64,000 nt of DNA from Streptomyces sp. AC550_RSS872 (GTDB lineage: Bacteria; Actinomycetota; Actinomycetes; Streptomycetales; Streptomycetaceae): positions 1-64,000 of the forward strand of contig NZ_JAGMUL010000043.1 in NCBI RefSeq assembly GCF_019049285.1, in the 5' to 3' direction. The notes below the pieces were generated by a model that was not told the origin of the DNA, ran no database searches, and saw nothing but the letters and a program-made list of their open reading frames with translations. The translations under genes were made by a program, and so were the position numbers. Within the stretch, counting starts at the first letter, position 1; each line of letters begins with the position of its first letter. Positions 51,480 through 59,959 of the stretch are shown piece by piece.

Positions 51480-51506
51480 GGCCCCGTCCGAAGACCGGAC
51501 GGGGCC
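51480..51506. terminator. Tandem terminator, hairpin 1
   Basis: Arms GGCCCCGTCCG (51480-51490) and CGGACGGGGCC (51496-51506), loop AAGAC. One of two strong hairpins between trpD and qcrB, following the qcrB stop on the minus strand. Confidence 0.85.
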
Positions 51507-51518
51507 GGCGCACGGCCG

Positions 51519-51550
51519 AGGGCCCCGTCCGTGTGTCCGGACGGGGCCCT
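51519..51550. terminator. Tandem terminator, hairpin 2
   Basis: Arms AGGGCCCCGTCCG (51519-51531) and CGGACGGGGCCCT (51538-51550), a 13-bp perfect stem sharing its sequence with hairpin 1. Its nearer arm is 26 bp past the qcrB stop. Confidence 0.9.
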
Positions 51551-51575
51551 CGACCGTGGCGTGGCTGGCGCAGCG

Positions 51576-53237
51576 TCAGTGGTGACCGTGGCCGCTCGTG
51601 ATCTCCTTGTACTCCTCGACGGAGGGCTTGGGGATCTGGCCGTCCTCACCGAAGTAGGACTTGCTGAGCTTGGCGCGCAGCTTCTCGGAGCCCTTCACCT
51701 TGCGCTCGACGCCGTTCTCGTCGACCGTCGGGCCGATCTCGAGCGGCTTGTACTGCTCGTGCGCGGTGAGGGTGTGCAGCGCGTCCTGGCTGAGCGGCTC
51801 GTGCACCTCGATGTACTCACCGTGCGGCAGGCGCTTGATGATGCCCGACTCGCGGCCGTGCAGCACCTTGTCCTTGTCCCGGCGCTGGAGGCCGAGGCAG
51901 ATCCGCTTGGTGATGATGAACGCGAGGACCGGTCCGACGAAGAAGCCGATCCGGACGAACCAGGTGACGGCGTTGATCGACAGGTGGAAGTGGGTGGCCC
52001 ACAGGTCGTTGCCACCGCCGACCAGACCGATCATGTACACCGTGACCCAGGCGACGCCGAACGCGGTACGCGTCGGGGCGTTGCGCGGGCGGTCCAGGAT
52101 GTGGTGCTCGCGCTTGTCGCCGGTGACCCAGGACTCGATGAACGGGTAGACCGCGATGGCCATCAGCACCAGGCCGAAGAGGACCAGCGGGATGAACACG
52201 CCCAGGACGAGCGTGTGACCCCAGAAGTTGATCTCCCAGCCCGGCATGTACCGGACCAGACCCTCGGCGAAGCCCATGTACCAGTCGGGCTGGGCGCCCG
52301 TGGACACCTGGTCCGGCCGGTAGGGGCCCATGGCCCAGATCGGGTTGATCTGCGCGACCGCCGCGATGATCGCGATGACACCGAAGACCAGGAAGAAGAA
52401 GCCTCCGGCCTTGGCCATGTAGACCGGCAGCAGCGGCATGCCGACGACGTTCTTGTTGTTCTTTCCGGGGCCCGCGAACTGCGTGTGCTTGTGGTAGAAG
52501 ACCAGGATCAGGTGGCCGACCACCAGGCCGAGCATGATGCCCGGCAGCAGCAGGATGTGGATCGAGTAGAAGCGGGCCACGAAGTCGACGCCCGGGAACT
52601 CGCCGCCGAAGAGGAAGAACGAGATGTACGTGCCGACGATCGGCATGGACAGGATCGCGCCCTGGGTGAAGCGGACACCGGTGCCGGAGAGCAGGTCGTC
52701 CGGGAGCGAGTAGCCGGTGAAACCGGTGAACATGCCCAGGACGAACAGCAGGAAGCCGAACAGCCAGTTGATCTCACGCGGCTTGCGGAACGCGCCCGTG
52801 AAGAACACGCGCATCATGTGCACGAACATGCCCGCGAGGAAGATCAGCGCGGCCCAGTGGTGGATCTGCCGGATCAGCAGACCACCGCGGACGTCGAAGG
52901 AGATGTGCAGCGTGGAGCTGAACGCCTCCGACATGAGCTGTCCCTGGAGCGGGACGTAACTGCCGTGGTACTCCACCTCGTTCATCGACGGGTGGAAGAA
53001 CAGCGTCAGATACACACCCGTGAGGATGATGATGATGAAGCTGTAGAGGCAGACCTCGCCCAGCATGAACGACCAGTGGTCGGGGAAGATCTTGCGCATG
53101 TTGGCCTTGGCCAGGGAGTAGATCCCCAGCCGGCCGTCGGCCCAGTCGGCTACGCGCTCGCCGGCCGGTGCCTTCCCGCGAGAGCGGCCCGCCGCGTCAG
53201 CGGCTGATGTCCCCGTGGTGGTCTCTGTGGTGCTCAT
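51576..53237 (-). CDS. qcrB: Cytochrome bc1 complex cytochrome b subunit
   Basis: A 553-residue polytopic protein, eight or nine helices. Haem-ligand His pairs lie in QIHHWAALIFLAGMFVHMMRVF (helix B) and FYSIHILLLPGIMLGLVVGHLILVFYHKH (helix D); GYSLPDDLLSGTG and the PDWYMGFAEGLVRYMPG motif (PEWY equivalent) mark the Qo site. The long C-terminal extension is typical of actinobacterial QcrB. It is the last gene of ctaE-qcrCAB and overlaps qcrA by 4 bp. It accepts menaquinol electrons. Confidence 0.97.
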   Translation of the reverse strand: MSTTETTTGTSAADAAGRSRGKAPAGERVADWADGRLGIYSLAKANMRKIFPDHWSFMLGEVCLYSFIIIILTGVYLTLFFHPSMNEVEYHGSYVPLQGQLMSEAFSSTLHISFDVRGGLLIRQIHHWAALIFLAGMFVHMMRVFFTGAFRKPREINWLFGFLLFVLGMFTGFTGYSLPDDLLSGTGVRFTQGAILSMPIVGTYISFFLFGGEFPGVDFVARFYSIHILLLPGIMLGLVVGHLILVFYHKHTQFAGPGKNNKNVVGMPLLPVYMAKAGGFFFLVFGVIAIIAAVAQINPIWAMGPYRPDQVSTGAQPDWYMGFAEGLVRYMPGWEINFWGHTLVLGVFIPLVLFGLVLMAIAVYPFIESWVTGDKREHHILDRPRNAPTRTAFGVAWVTVYMIGLVGGGNDLWATHFHLSINAVTWFVRIGFFVGPVLAFIITKRICLGLQRRDKDKVLHGRESGIIKRLPHGEYIEVHEPLSQDALHTLTAHEQYKPLEIGPTVDENGVERKVKGSEKLRAKLSKSYFGEDGQIPKPSVEEYKEITSGHGHH

Positions 53238-54283
53238 CCGCGCTCCCAGAATGCAGGACCGACGGGCTCATCGAAGTCGCCGAGCGCCTCGAGGTAGCCC
53301 TCGTCGTTCACGCCGATGCGCAGCTGCGGCAGGGCGTGACCGGCCGGGCCGAAGATCACTCGGGCACCGTCGGAGAGGTCGAAGGTGGACTGGTGGCAGG
53401 GGCAGAGCACGTGGTGCGTCTGCTGCTCGTACAGGGAGATCGGGCAACCGACGTGGGTGCAGATCTTCGAGTACGCGACGATGCCCTCGTGCGACCACTC
53501 GAGCTCGCGCTTGTCCTTGATGTCGGCGGGCTGGAGCCGGACGATCATCAGGGCGGCCTTGGCGATCTCGTTCTGGAAGTCGTGGTCGTGCTCCTCCAGG
53601 CCCTCCGGCTTGGCGAAGGTGAGGGACCCGACCGCGACGTCCGAGGGACGCAGCGGCTCGTTGGTGTTCATGTTGACGAGCAGCGCGCCCTTGCGCCACA
53701 GCGTGTGGCGGAGCTTCGTCCCGGGCAGCGGGCCGAGGTCACGCAGCAGCACGACACCGGAGAGCGGGAACAGGGCCAGCGCACCGAACATCGTGTTGCG
53801 GATCAGCTTGCGGCGACCCAGCGCGGACTCCTTGGCGCCCTGCTTGAAGTCGGCCATGACCTTGGCCTTGACCTCGGGCTCCGCCGCGATGGGGTGCCGC
53901 TCGTCGGCGACCTCCACGTCGGACATCAGGGTGCGGGCCCAGTGGACAGCGCCCGCGCCGATGCAGAACAGCGCCGCACCGAGGGTCAGGCCCAGCGCGA
54001 AGTTCAGCGCGTTGAGGTGACCGATCGGGAAGACGAAGACCGACTTGTCGTGCGGGATCGCCACGTACGAGGCGATGAAGCCGACGGTGGCCAGCATCGA
54101 CACCGTGAACAGCATGGCGACCGTGCGCTCGGACCGCCTGGCGGCCCGCTCGTCGATGTCCTGGATCCGGTGCTCGTGGGGCGGCAGACCGGGGTCGGCG
54201 AACGGGTTCTTCTCGTCCGCTACCGCGACGTGGGCGTCCTGCTCAGCGGGCAGGTTCTTTTCTGGAATGTCTTGGCTACTCAT
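53234..54283 (-). CDS. qcrA: Rieske iron-sulfur subunit of the bc1 complex
   Basis: A 349-residue protein with three N-terminal membrane helices, typical of actinobacteria, then the Rieske domain: KICTHVGCPISLYEQ and HHVLCPCHQSTFDL hold the two Cys and two His that bind the [2Fe-2S] cluster. Helices include VAMLFTVSMLATVGFIASYVAI, LNFALGLTLGAALFCIGAGA and MFGALALFPLSGVVLL. It passes electrons from QcrB to QcrC. ATGA overlaps join it to both neighbours. Confidence 0.97.
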   Translation of the reverse strand: MSSQDIPEKNLPAEQDAHVAVADEKNPFADPGLPPHEHRIQDIDERAARRSERTVAMLFTVSMLATVGFIASYVAIPHDKSVFVFPIGHLNALNFALGLTLGAALFCIGAGAVHWARTLMSDVEVADERHPIAAEPEVKAKVMADFKQGAKESALGRRKLIRNTMFGALALFPLSGVVLLRDLGPLPGTKLRHTLWRKGALLVNMNTNEPLRPSDVAVGSLTFAKPEGLEEHDHDFQNEIAKAALMIVRLQPADIKDKRELEWSHEGIVAYSKICTHVGCPISLYEQQTHHVLCPCHQSTFDLSDGARVIFGPAGHALPQLRIGVNDEGYLEALGDFDEPVGPAFWERG

Positions 54284-55092
54284 GACTTCTTGGCCTTTGC
54301 GGTCCGAGCGGCGACCCAGACGGCGACCGCGATCAGTGCACCGAGCCCGAAGATCCAGGCGAAGAGGCCCTCACTGACCGGCCCGAGGCCGCCCAGCTCC
54401 AGACCACCCGGGTTGACCGTCTCGTCGCTGTTGACCGCGTGCAGGTACGCGATGATGTCCTTCTTGTTCTGCTCCGACAGCGTGGTGTCGGGGAACGACG
54501 GCATGTTCTGCGGGCCGGTCTGCATGGCCTCGTAGATGTGCTTCGGGTCGACGCCCTCGAGGGTCGGGGCGAACTTGCCCTCCGTCAGCGCGCCGCCCTT
54601 GCCCGTGAAGTTGTGGCACTGGGCGCAGTTGTTGCGGAAGAGCTCGCCGCCCTTGGCGATGTCCGCGCCCTCGGGGCCGTACTGCGCCTCGGTCGGGATG
54701 GACGGACCGGCACCCAGCGAGGCGATGTACGCCGCGAGCTGGTCGATCTGGGCCTGCGAGTAGATGTTCTTCTTCTTCGGGACCTGGGCGCCCTGGGAGG
54801 TGGCGGCCGGCATACGGCCCGTCGCGACCTGGAAGTCGACGGAGGCGGCGCCGACGCCCACCAGGCTCGGACCGTCAGAGGAGCCCTGACCATCGGTTCC
54901 GTGGCAGCTGGCGCAGCCGACGGTGTAGAGCTTCTTGCCCTCCTCGATGGTGAGGGACTGGGCGGTTTCCTCGGCCTGCGCCTTGCCCGCGGGAGCGAAC
55001 ACGGCGTACAGCCCCCCCGTGCACGCCAGCGCGAGGAGTAGGACGACGACTGCCGCCAGCGGATGGCGTCGTCGTGCGGAGAGCTTTTTCAC
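54280..55092 (-). CDS. qcrC: Di-haem cytochrome c subunit of the bc1 complex
   Basis: A 270-residue protein with an N-terminal membrane anchor, two CxxCH haem c sites (GCASCHGTDGQGSS and NCAQCHNFTGKGG), and a C-terminal helix (WIFGLGALIAVAVWVAART). The two-haem form replaces soluble cytochrome c in actinobacterial bc1-aa3 supercomplexes. Methionine ligands follow each CxxCH (GRMPA, NMPSFPDTTLS). The start ATG at 55092 fits the signal/anchor. It overlaps qcrA by 4 bp. Confidence 0.97.
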   Translation of the reverse strand: MKKLSARRRHPLAAVVVLLLALACTGGLYAVFAPAGKAQAEETAQSLTIEEGKKLYTVGCASCHGTDGQGSSDGPSLVGVGAASVDFQVATGRMPAATSQGAQVPKKKNIYSQAQIDQLAAYIASLGAGPSIPTEAQYGPEGADIAKGGELFRNNCAQCHNFTGKGGALTEGKFAPTLEGVDPKHIYEAMQTGPQNMPSFPDTTLSEQNKKDIIAYLHAVNSDETVNPGGLELGGLGPVSEGLFAWIFGLGALIAVAVWVAARTAKAKKS

Positions 55093-55171
55093 GGATTACC
55101 CCGGTGTCAGGATCTTCTGCGTCGATGCTTCGGTATGTGCGTTTGTGGAACGCGCGCGGGATCGGGCCCGG

Positions 55172-55792
55172 CTACTTGATCATGTAGATCGTGGCGAAGA
55201 GGCCGATCCAGACGACATCGACGAAGTGCCAGTAGTAGGACACGACGATCGCGGCGGTCGCCTGCTCGTGCGTGAACCTCTTCGCCGCGTAGGTGCGGCC
55301 GAGGACCAGCAGGAAGGCGATGAGACCGCCCGTCACGTGCAGGCCGTGGAAGCCGGTGGTCAGGTAGAAGACCGAGCCGTACGGGTCGGACGAGAGCGAG
55401 AGGCCCTCGTGCTTGACCAGCTCGGTGTACTCGTACACCTGACCGCCGATGAAGATCGCGCCCATGATGAAGGTGACGATGAACCAGCCCCGGAGCTTCT
55501 TCACGTCACCGCGCTCGGCGGCGAACACGCCGAGCTGGCAGGTGAGGGAGGAGAGCACCAGGATCGTGGTGTTCGTCGCCGAGAACGGGAAGTTCAGGGC
55601 CTCGGCCTTCTCGTGCCAGAAATCGGGCCCCGTCACCGATCGCAGGGTGAAGTACATCGCGAAGAGGGCCGCGAAGAACATCAGCTCGGAACTCAACCAG
55701 ATGATGGTTCCGACGCTGGTGAGGTTCGGTCGGTTGACCGACGGGTGCGCGTGACCCTTGTCTACTGTCGTTGCTGTCGCCACGACCGACAT
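55172..55792 (-). CDS. ctaE: Cytochrome c oxidase subunit III
   Basis: A 206-residue protein with five membrane helices, as in actinobacterial subunit III. SVGTIIWLSSELMFFAALFAMYF starts the first helix; GSVFYLTTGFHGLHVTGGLIAFL and SYYWHFVDVVWIGLF are conserved. It opens the ctaE-qcrC-qcrA-qcrB operon. The ATG at 55792 lies inside a 10-1-10 palindrome, which may affect expression; an in-frame GTG at 55783 is an alternative start. It belongs to the aa3 oxidase with CtaC and CtaD. Confidence 0.96.
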   Translation of the reverse strand: MSVVATATTVDKGHAHPSVNRPNLTSVGTIIWLSSELMFFAALFAMYFTLRSVTGPDFWHEKAEALNFPFSATNTTILVLSSLTCQLGVFAAERGDVKKLRGWFIVTFIMGAIFIGGQVYEYTELVKHEGLSLSSDPYGSVFYLTTGFHGLHVTGGLIAFLLVLGRTYAAKRFTHEQATAAIVVSYYWHFVDVVWIGLFATIYMIK

Positions 55793-55803
55793 TATGTCGG
55801 TCG
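55783..55803. promoter_or_regulatory. 10-1-10 palindrome over the ctaE start codon
   Basis: Arms CGACCGACAT (55783-55792) and ATGTCGGTCG (55794-55803) with a single central base. The ATG of ctaE is contained in one arm. It could be an operator for a repressor or an mRNA hairpin that hides the start. Confidence 0.65.
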
Positions 55804-55937
55804 CTTATCCCGCCCTCACTCCGGGGGGTGCCGTTCGGAGTGTCTTCCCCGTTCATACCGGTGTTGACGTGGTGTTCAAGGGAGTAGCATCCGGCCCAAC
55901 GGGCCTGTCCTTACGACGCTGACGTCACGGAGGAACA

Positions 55938-56339
55938 ATGCAGCCGACCGCCACGGTGCTGGTCTACAGCGACGACTCCAACACCCGGGAGCAGGTGAGG
56001 TTGGCGACCGGACGCCGGCCCGCTCCGGACGTGCCTGTGGTGCAGTTCGTGGAGTGCGCGACGCCGGCCGCCGTCGTCAAGGAACTGGACAAGGGGGGCA
56101 TCGACGTCTGTGTGCTGGACGGTGAGGCCGTGCCCATGGGGGGCATGGGGGTGTGCCGGCAGATCAAGGACGAGGTGTTCAACTGCCCGCCGGTGCTGCT
56201 GCTGATCGGGCGGCCGCAGGATGCGTGGCTGGCCACGTGGAGCCGGGCCGAGGCCGCGGTGACGCTGCCGGTTGAGCCGGTGGAGTTCGCGGCGGCGTTG
56301 GCGTCTTTGCTGCGGACGAAGAGGCTTCAGAGCGCCTGA
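55938..56339 (+). CDS. Atypical receiver-domain protein
   Basis: A 133-residue protein with the alpha/beta order of a response-regulator receiver: ATVLVYSDDSNTREQVRLATG at the N-terminus (acidic pair DD), then GGIDVCVLDGEAVPMGGMGVCRQIKDE with the likely phosphoacceptor Asp, and LLLIGRPQDAW. The later Lys is not clearly conserved, so phosphorylation is uncertain. No output domain follows. GGAGGAA is eight bases before the ATG. It is divergent from ctaE, which suggests a shared regulatory region; its role is unknown. Confidence 0.75.
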   Translation: MQPTATVLVYSDDSNTREQVRLATGRRPAPDVPVVQFVECATPAAVVKELDKGGIDVCVLDGEAVPMGGMGVCRQIKDEVFNCPPVLLLIGRPQDAWLATWSRAEAAVTLPVEPVEFAAALASLLRTKRLQSA

Positions 56340-56379
56340 GAGCTCGATTGGGCAGGTTCTACGGCGGCTGCGGGTCGTC

Positions 56380-56410
56380 TGTGGCTTGTCGCGCAGTTCC
56401 CCGCGCCCCT
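56380..56410 (+). repeat. Dispersed intergenic repeat A, copy 4
   Basis: Core GTCGCGCAGTTCCCCGCGCC preceded by TGCGGGTCGTCTGTGGCTT, like copy 5. It lies in the 95-bp gap between convergent genes. Confidence 0.88.
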
Positions 56411-56434
56411 GGGCGGTGTTGCCCCTGAGGGCGT

Positions 56435-57697
56435 TCACACGCTCTGTGGCCTCAGCCTTGCCCTCTCCTTCGGGCTCGGGCCCTCAGGGGTGCCGCCCAC
56501 CAGGGCGCTGCCGTCGCGCCAGTTCTTCCACTCCAGGTTCCAGTCGCCGAAGCCGTTGCCGAACGGTTCCATCGTGTTGCCGTACGAGTTGATGACCTTG
56601 ACGATGTCGCCCTCGCGGATGTTCTCGAAGAACCAGGCGGCGTTGGCGGTGCTCATGCCGGTGCAGCCGTGGCTGACGTTGGCGTAGCCCTGGGAGCCGA
56701 CCGACCAGGGGGCGGCGTGGACGTATTCGCCGCTCCAGGTCACGCGGGTGGCGTAGTAGACGGGTAGGTCGTACGACTCCGCGGAGCCCTCGGCTATGCC
56801 GATGCTCGTGCCGCGCATGCGTACGAAGTACTCCTTGCCCAGAACGACCTTGACGCCGTTACGGGTCTCGAAGCCGGGCTTGCCGGTCGTGACGGGGATC
56901 GAGCGGACCTCCTCGCCGTTGCGGTAGAGCGTCAGCTGGTGGGTCGCGGCGTCGGTGACGGCGATGACCTGGTCGCCGATGGTGATGCGCAGGGGCTTGA
57001 CCTTGCCGCCCCAGAGACGGTCGCTGATCTTGATGCCGTCGAGGTTGCTGCGGGCCTGGATGGTGGCGCCGGCCGGCCAGTACTCCTGGGGGCGGTAGTG
57101 GAGTTCCTTGTCGCTCACCCAGTGCCAGGCGCCCTCGACGGCGGGGGTGGACTCGACCTTGAGGGCCCGTTCGACGATCGCCCGCTGGTTCTTGTCCGTG
57201 ACGGGCCGGCTCAGTTCGGCCGTGACGGGCTGGCCCACGCCGTAGGTGCCCGCCTTGGGGCCGAAGGTCACCGTCAGGTGCTTCTTGCTGGTCGGCTTGC
57301 TGGTGTCGAAGGTGAGGACCTTGCGGCCGGGGGCGCCGTCCTCGTCCTCGGTGCTCACGCGGACCGTGTAGCGGGCGTTGGCGGCGAGCGGGGAGGTGCT
57401 GTGCCAGCGGGTGCCGTCGGCGGAGAGTTCGCCCGCGACATAGCGTCCTGCGGCGTCCCTGGCGGTGACGTCCGTGATACGGCCGTCGGAGTCCTCGGCG
57501 GTGATCTCCAGGGGCTTGTCGGGGTCGGCCTTCCGGCCGTCGCCCGTGGGGCCGTTGAAGGCGATCTGGTCGGCCGCGTCGTAGGGCTCGGCGGACAGCG
57601 GGTTGCCGTCGCTGCTGCATCCGGCGGTGCCGGCGCCTATCGCTATCAGCAGCAGCGAGCAGCCTATGACGGCGCTCTTGCGCGGTGTTTGGCTCAT
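56435..57697 (-). CDS. L,D-transpeptidase lipoprotein
   Basis: A 420-residue protein with a lipobox signal (LLLIAIGAGTAGCSSDG), two Ig-like domains (about 50-250), and a C-terminal YkuD domain. The catalytic motif YANVSHGCTGMSTANAAWFF contains Cys near 347, in a HGCTG form. It makes 3-3 cross-links between peptidoglycan stems, as in mycobacteria (Ldt). The overall architecture equals LdtMt2-type enzymes. It lies between respiratory gene clusters, an unusual place for a cell wall enzyme, but such lipoproteins occur here in other Streptomyces as I recall. Confidence 0.94.
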   Translation of the reverse strand: MSQTPRKSAVIGCSLLLIAIGAGTAGCSSDGNPLSAEPYDAADQIAFNGPTGDGRKADPDKPLEITAEDSDGRITDVTARDAAGRYVAGELSADGTRWHSTSPLAANARYTVRVSTEDEDGAPGRKVLTFDTSKPTSKKHLTVTFGPKAGTYGVGQPVTAELSRPVTDKNQRAIVERALKVESTPAVEGAWHWVSDKELHYRPQEYWPAGATIQARSNLDGIKISDRLWGGKVKPLRITIGDQVIAVTDAATHQLTLYRNGEEVRSIPVTTGKPGFETRNGVKVVLGKEYFVRMRGTSIGIAEGSAESYDLPVYYATRVTWSGEYVHAAPWSVGSQGYANVSHGCTGMSTANAAWFFENIREGDIVKVINSYGNTMEPFGNGFGDWNLEWKNWRDGSALVGGTPEGPSPKERARLRPQSV

Positions 57698-57777
57698 GGC
57701 CTCACGCTAGGAAGCCACGTCACCCACGGCGCGCCGGATAGGGCGTACGGGTGACGGACGTTGCTGCAAAAGCGGGA

Positions 57778-57807
57778 GCCCGGACTCTCCTGGCGGAGTG
57801 TCCGGGC
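57778..57807. terminator. Terminator after ctaF
   Basis: Arms GCCCGGACTCTCC (57778-57790) and GGAGTGTCCGGGC (57795-57807), 13 bp with one mismatch, loop TGGC, 21 bp past the ctaF stop (minus strand). Confidence 0.85.
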
Positions 57808-57827
57808 CCCTGTGAGCTCAGCTCGTG

Positions 57828-58226
57828 TTACTGGGTGCGGTTCTCACCGCGGTAGTACTCGAAGACCCAGCCCCAGATGCCGACGAGGATCAGCGGCGCC
57901 GAGAAGTACATCAGCCACCAGCCGATCGCGATCGACAGGAAGGCGAGGGCGCCTCCGATCGCGAGGGAGAGCGGCTGCCAGCTGTGCGGGCTGAAGAACC
58001 CGACCTCGCCGGCGTCGTCCGCGACGTCCGCTTCCTTGTTGTCCTGGGCGCCCGTGTCGACCCGCCGGGCCGTGAAGCCCAGGTAGAAGCCGATCATGAT
58101 GGACAGACCGAAGGCCAGGAAGAGGGCCGTCGTGCCGGCCGGCTCCTTCGACCACACGCCATAGACGACCGCCATGGCGAGGATGAAGACGCTCAGCCAG
58201 ATGAACATCTTGCCCTGGATCTTCAC
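57828..58226 (-). CDS. ctaF: Cytochrome c oxidase subunit IV
   Basis: A 132-residue protein with four hydrophobic segments (MFIWLSVFILAMAVVYGVW, TALFLAFGLSIMIGFYLGF, ALAFLSIAIGWWLMYF, LILVGIWGWVFEYYRG). It is the actinobacterial small oxidase subunit. GTG at 58226 follows AAGGAGG by eight bases and overlaps the ctaD stop by 4 bp. The last gene of ctaC-ctaD-ctaF. Confidence 0.94.
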   Translation of the reverse strand: MKIQGKMFIWLSVFILAMAVVYGVWSKEPAGTTALFLAFGLSIMIGFYLGFTARRVDTGAQDNKEADVADDAGEVGFFSPHSWQPLSLAIGGALAFLSIAIGWWLMYFSAPLILVGIWGWVFEYYRGENRTQ

Positions 58227-59959
58227 TTGCCGGCCTCCTTGCCACCAGCGAGGGCCTTCTCACCGTGAGGGGCGTTCTCGAGCTGGTCGAGGGCGGCGAT
58301 CTCAGGGTGGTGCAGGTCGAACGCCGGGGATTCGGAACGGATCCGCGGCAGGGTGAGGAAGTTGTGCCGCGGCGGCGGGCAGGACGTGGCCCACTCCAGC
58401 GAGCGGCCGTAGCCCCACGGGTCGTCGACCTCGACCTTCTTGCCGTACTTGGCGGTCTTCCAGACGTTGTAGAAGAACGGCAGGATCGAGGCGCCGAGTA
58501 CGAACGAGCTGATCGTCGAGATCGTGTTCAGGGCGGTGAAGCCGTCGGCCGCGAGGTAGTCGGCGTAACGACGCGGCATGCCCTCGGCGCCCAGCCAGTG
58601 CTGGACCAGGAAGGTGCCGTGGAAGCCGATGAACAGCGTCCAGAACGTGATCTTGCCGAGGCGCTCGTCGAGCATCTTGCCGGTCATCTTCGGCCACCAG
58701 AAGTGGAAGCCGGAGAACATCGCGAAGACGACGGTGCCGAAGACGACGTAGTGGAAGTGCGCCACCACGAAGTACGAGTCGGAGACGTGGAAGTCCATCG
58801 GCGGCGAGGCGAGGATGACACCGGTCAGACCACCGAAGGTGAAGGTGATCAGGAAGCCGGTCGCCCAGAGCATCGGTGTCTCGAAGGACAACGAGCCCTT
58901 CCACATCGTTCCGATCCAGTTGAAGAACTTCACGCCTGTCGGTACGGCGATGAGGAACGTCATGAAGGAGAAGAACGGCAGGAGGACGCCTCCGGTGACG
59001 TACATGTGGTGCGCCCACACCGTCACCGACAGACCCGCGATCGCGATGGTCGCCGCGATCAGACCCATGTAGCCGAACATCGGCTTGCGGGAGAAGACCG
59101 GGATGACTTCGGAAATGATGCCGAAGAACGGCAGCGCGATGATGTACACCTCTGGATGGCCGAAGAACCAGAAGAGGTGTTGCCAGAGCAACGCTCCGCC
59201 GTTGGCGGAGTCGAAGATGTGGGAGCCGAACTTGCGGTCCGCCTCCAGGGCGAACAGCGCGGCCGCGAGGACCGGGAAGGCGAGCAGGACCAGGACCGCG
59301 GTCAGCAGCACGTTCCACACGAAGATCGGCATGCGGAACATGGTCATGCCCGGCGCGCGCATGCAGATGATCGTGGTGATGAAGTTGACCGAGCCGAGGA
59401 TGGTGCCGAAGCCGGAGAAGGCCAGACCCATGATCCACATGTCGGCGCCGATGCCCGGGCTGCGGACCGCGTCCGACAGCGGGCTGTAGGCGAACCAGCC
59501 GAAGTCGGCCGCACCCTGCGGGGTGAGGAATCCGCCGACCGCGATGAGCGAGCCGAACAGGTAGAGCCAGTAGGCGAACATGTTCAGCCGCGGGAAGGCG
59601 ACGTCGGGGGCGCCGATCTGGAGCGGCATGATCCAGTTCGCGAAGCCGGCGAACAGCGGCGTCGCGAACATCAGCAGCATGATCGTGCCGTGCATCGTGA
59701 ACGCCTGGTTGAACTGCTCGTTCGACATGATCTGCAGACCGGGCCGGGCGAGCTCGGCGCGCATGAGCAGCGCCATCACGCCACCGATCACGAAGAACGC
59801 GAACGACGTGACGAGGTACAGCGTTCCGATCGTCTTGTGGTCGGTGGTGGTGAGCCACTTGACCACGACGTTGCCGGGTTGCCGGCGCCGGACCGGCAGC
59901 TCGTTCTCGTACGAGTCCTCAGCTGCCGCGGCACCCTGGGGTTCGTTGAGGATGCTCAC
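58223..59959 (-). CDS. ctaD: Cytochrome c oxidase subunit I
   Basis: A 578-residue 12-helix haem-copper oxidase catalytic subunit (aa3). MHGTIMLLMFATPLFAGFANW carries the low-spin haem His; WLFGHPEVYIIALPFFGIISE (WFFGHPEVY in this protein) holds the Cu_B His and cross-linked Tyr; WAHHMYVTGG has two Cu_B His; and VVAHFHYVVFGTVVFAMFSG holds the haem a and a3 His. GTG at 59959 overlaps the ctaC stop by 4 bp; a longer frame from 60133 would run inside ctaC. It reduces O2 to water and pumps protons. Confidence 0.97.
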   Translation of the reverse strand: MSILNEPQGAAAAEDSYENELPVRRRQPGNVVVKWLTTTDHKTIGTLYLVTSFAFFVIGGVMALLMRAELARPGLQIMSNEQFNQAFTMHGTIMLLMFATPLFAGFANWIMPLQIGAPDVAFPRLNMFAYWLYLFGSLIAVGGFLTPQGAADFGWFAYSPLSDAVRSPGIGADMWIMGLAFSGFGTILGSVNFITTIICMRAPGMTMFRMPIFVWNVLLTAVLVLLAFPVLAAALFALEADRKFGSHIFDSANGGALLWQHLFWFFGHPEVYIIALPFFGIISEVIPVFSRKPMFGYMGLIAATIAIAGLSVTVWAHHMYVTGGVLLPFFSFMTFLIAVPTGVKFFNWIGTMWKGSLSFETPMLWATGFLITFTFGGLTGVILASPPMDFHVSDSYFVVAHFHYVVFGTVVFAMFSGFHFWWPKMTGKMLDERLGKITFWTLFIGFHGTFLVQHWLGAEGMPRRYADYLAADGFTALNTISTISSFVLGASILPFFYNVWKTAKYGKKVEVDDPWGYGRSLEWATSCPPPRHNFLTLPRIRSESPAFDLHHPEIAALDQLENAPHGEKALAGGKEAGK

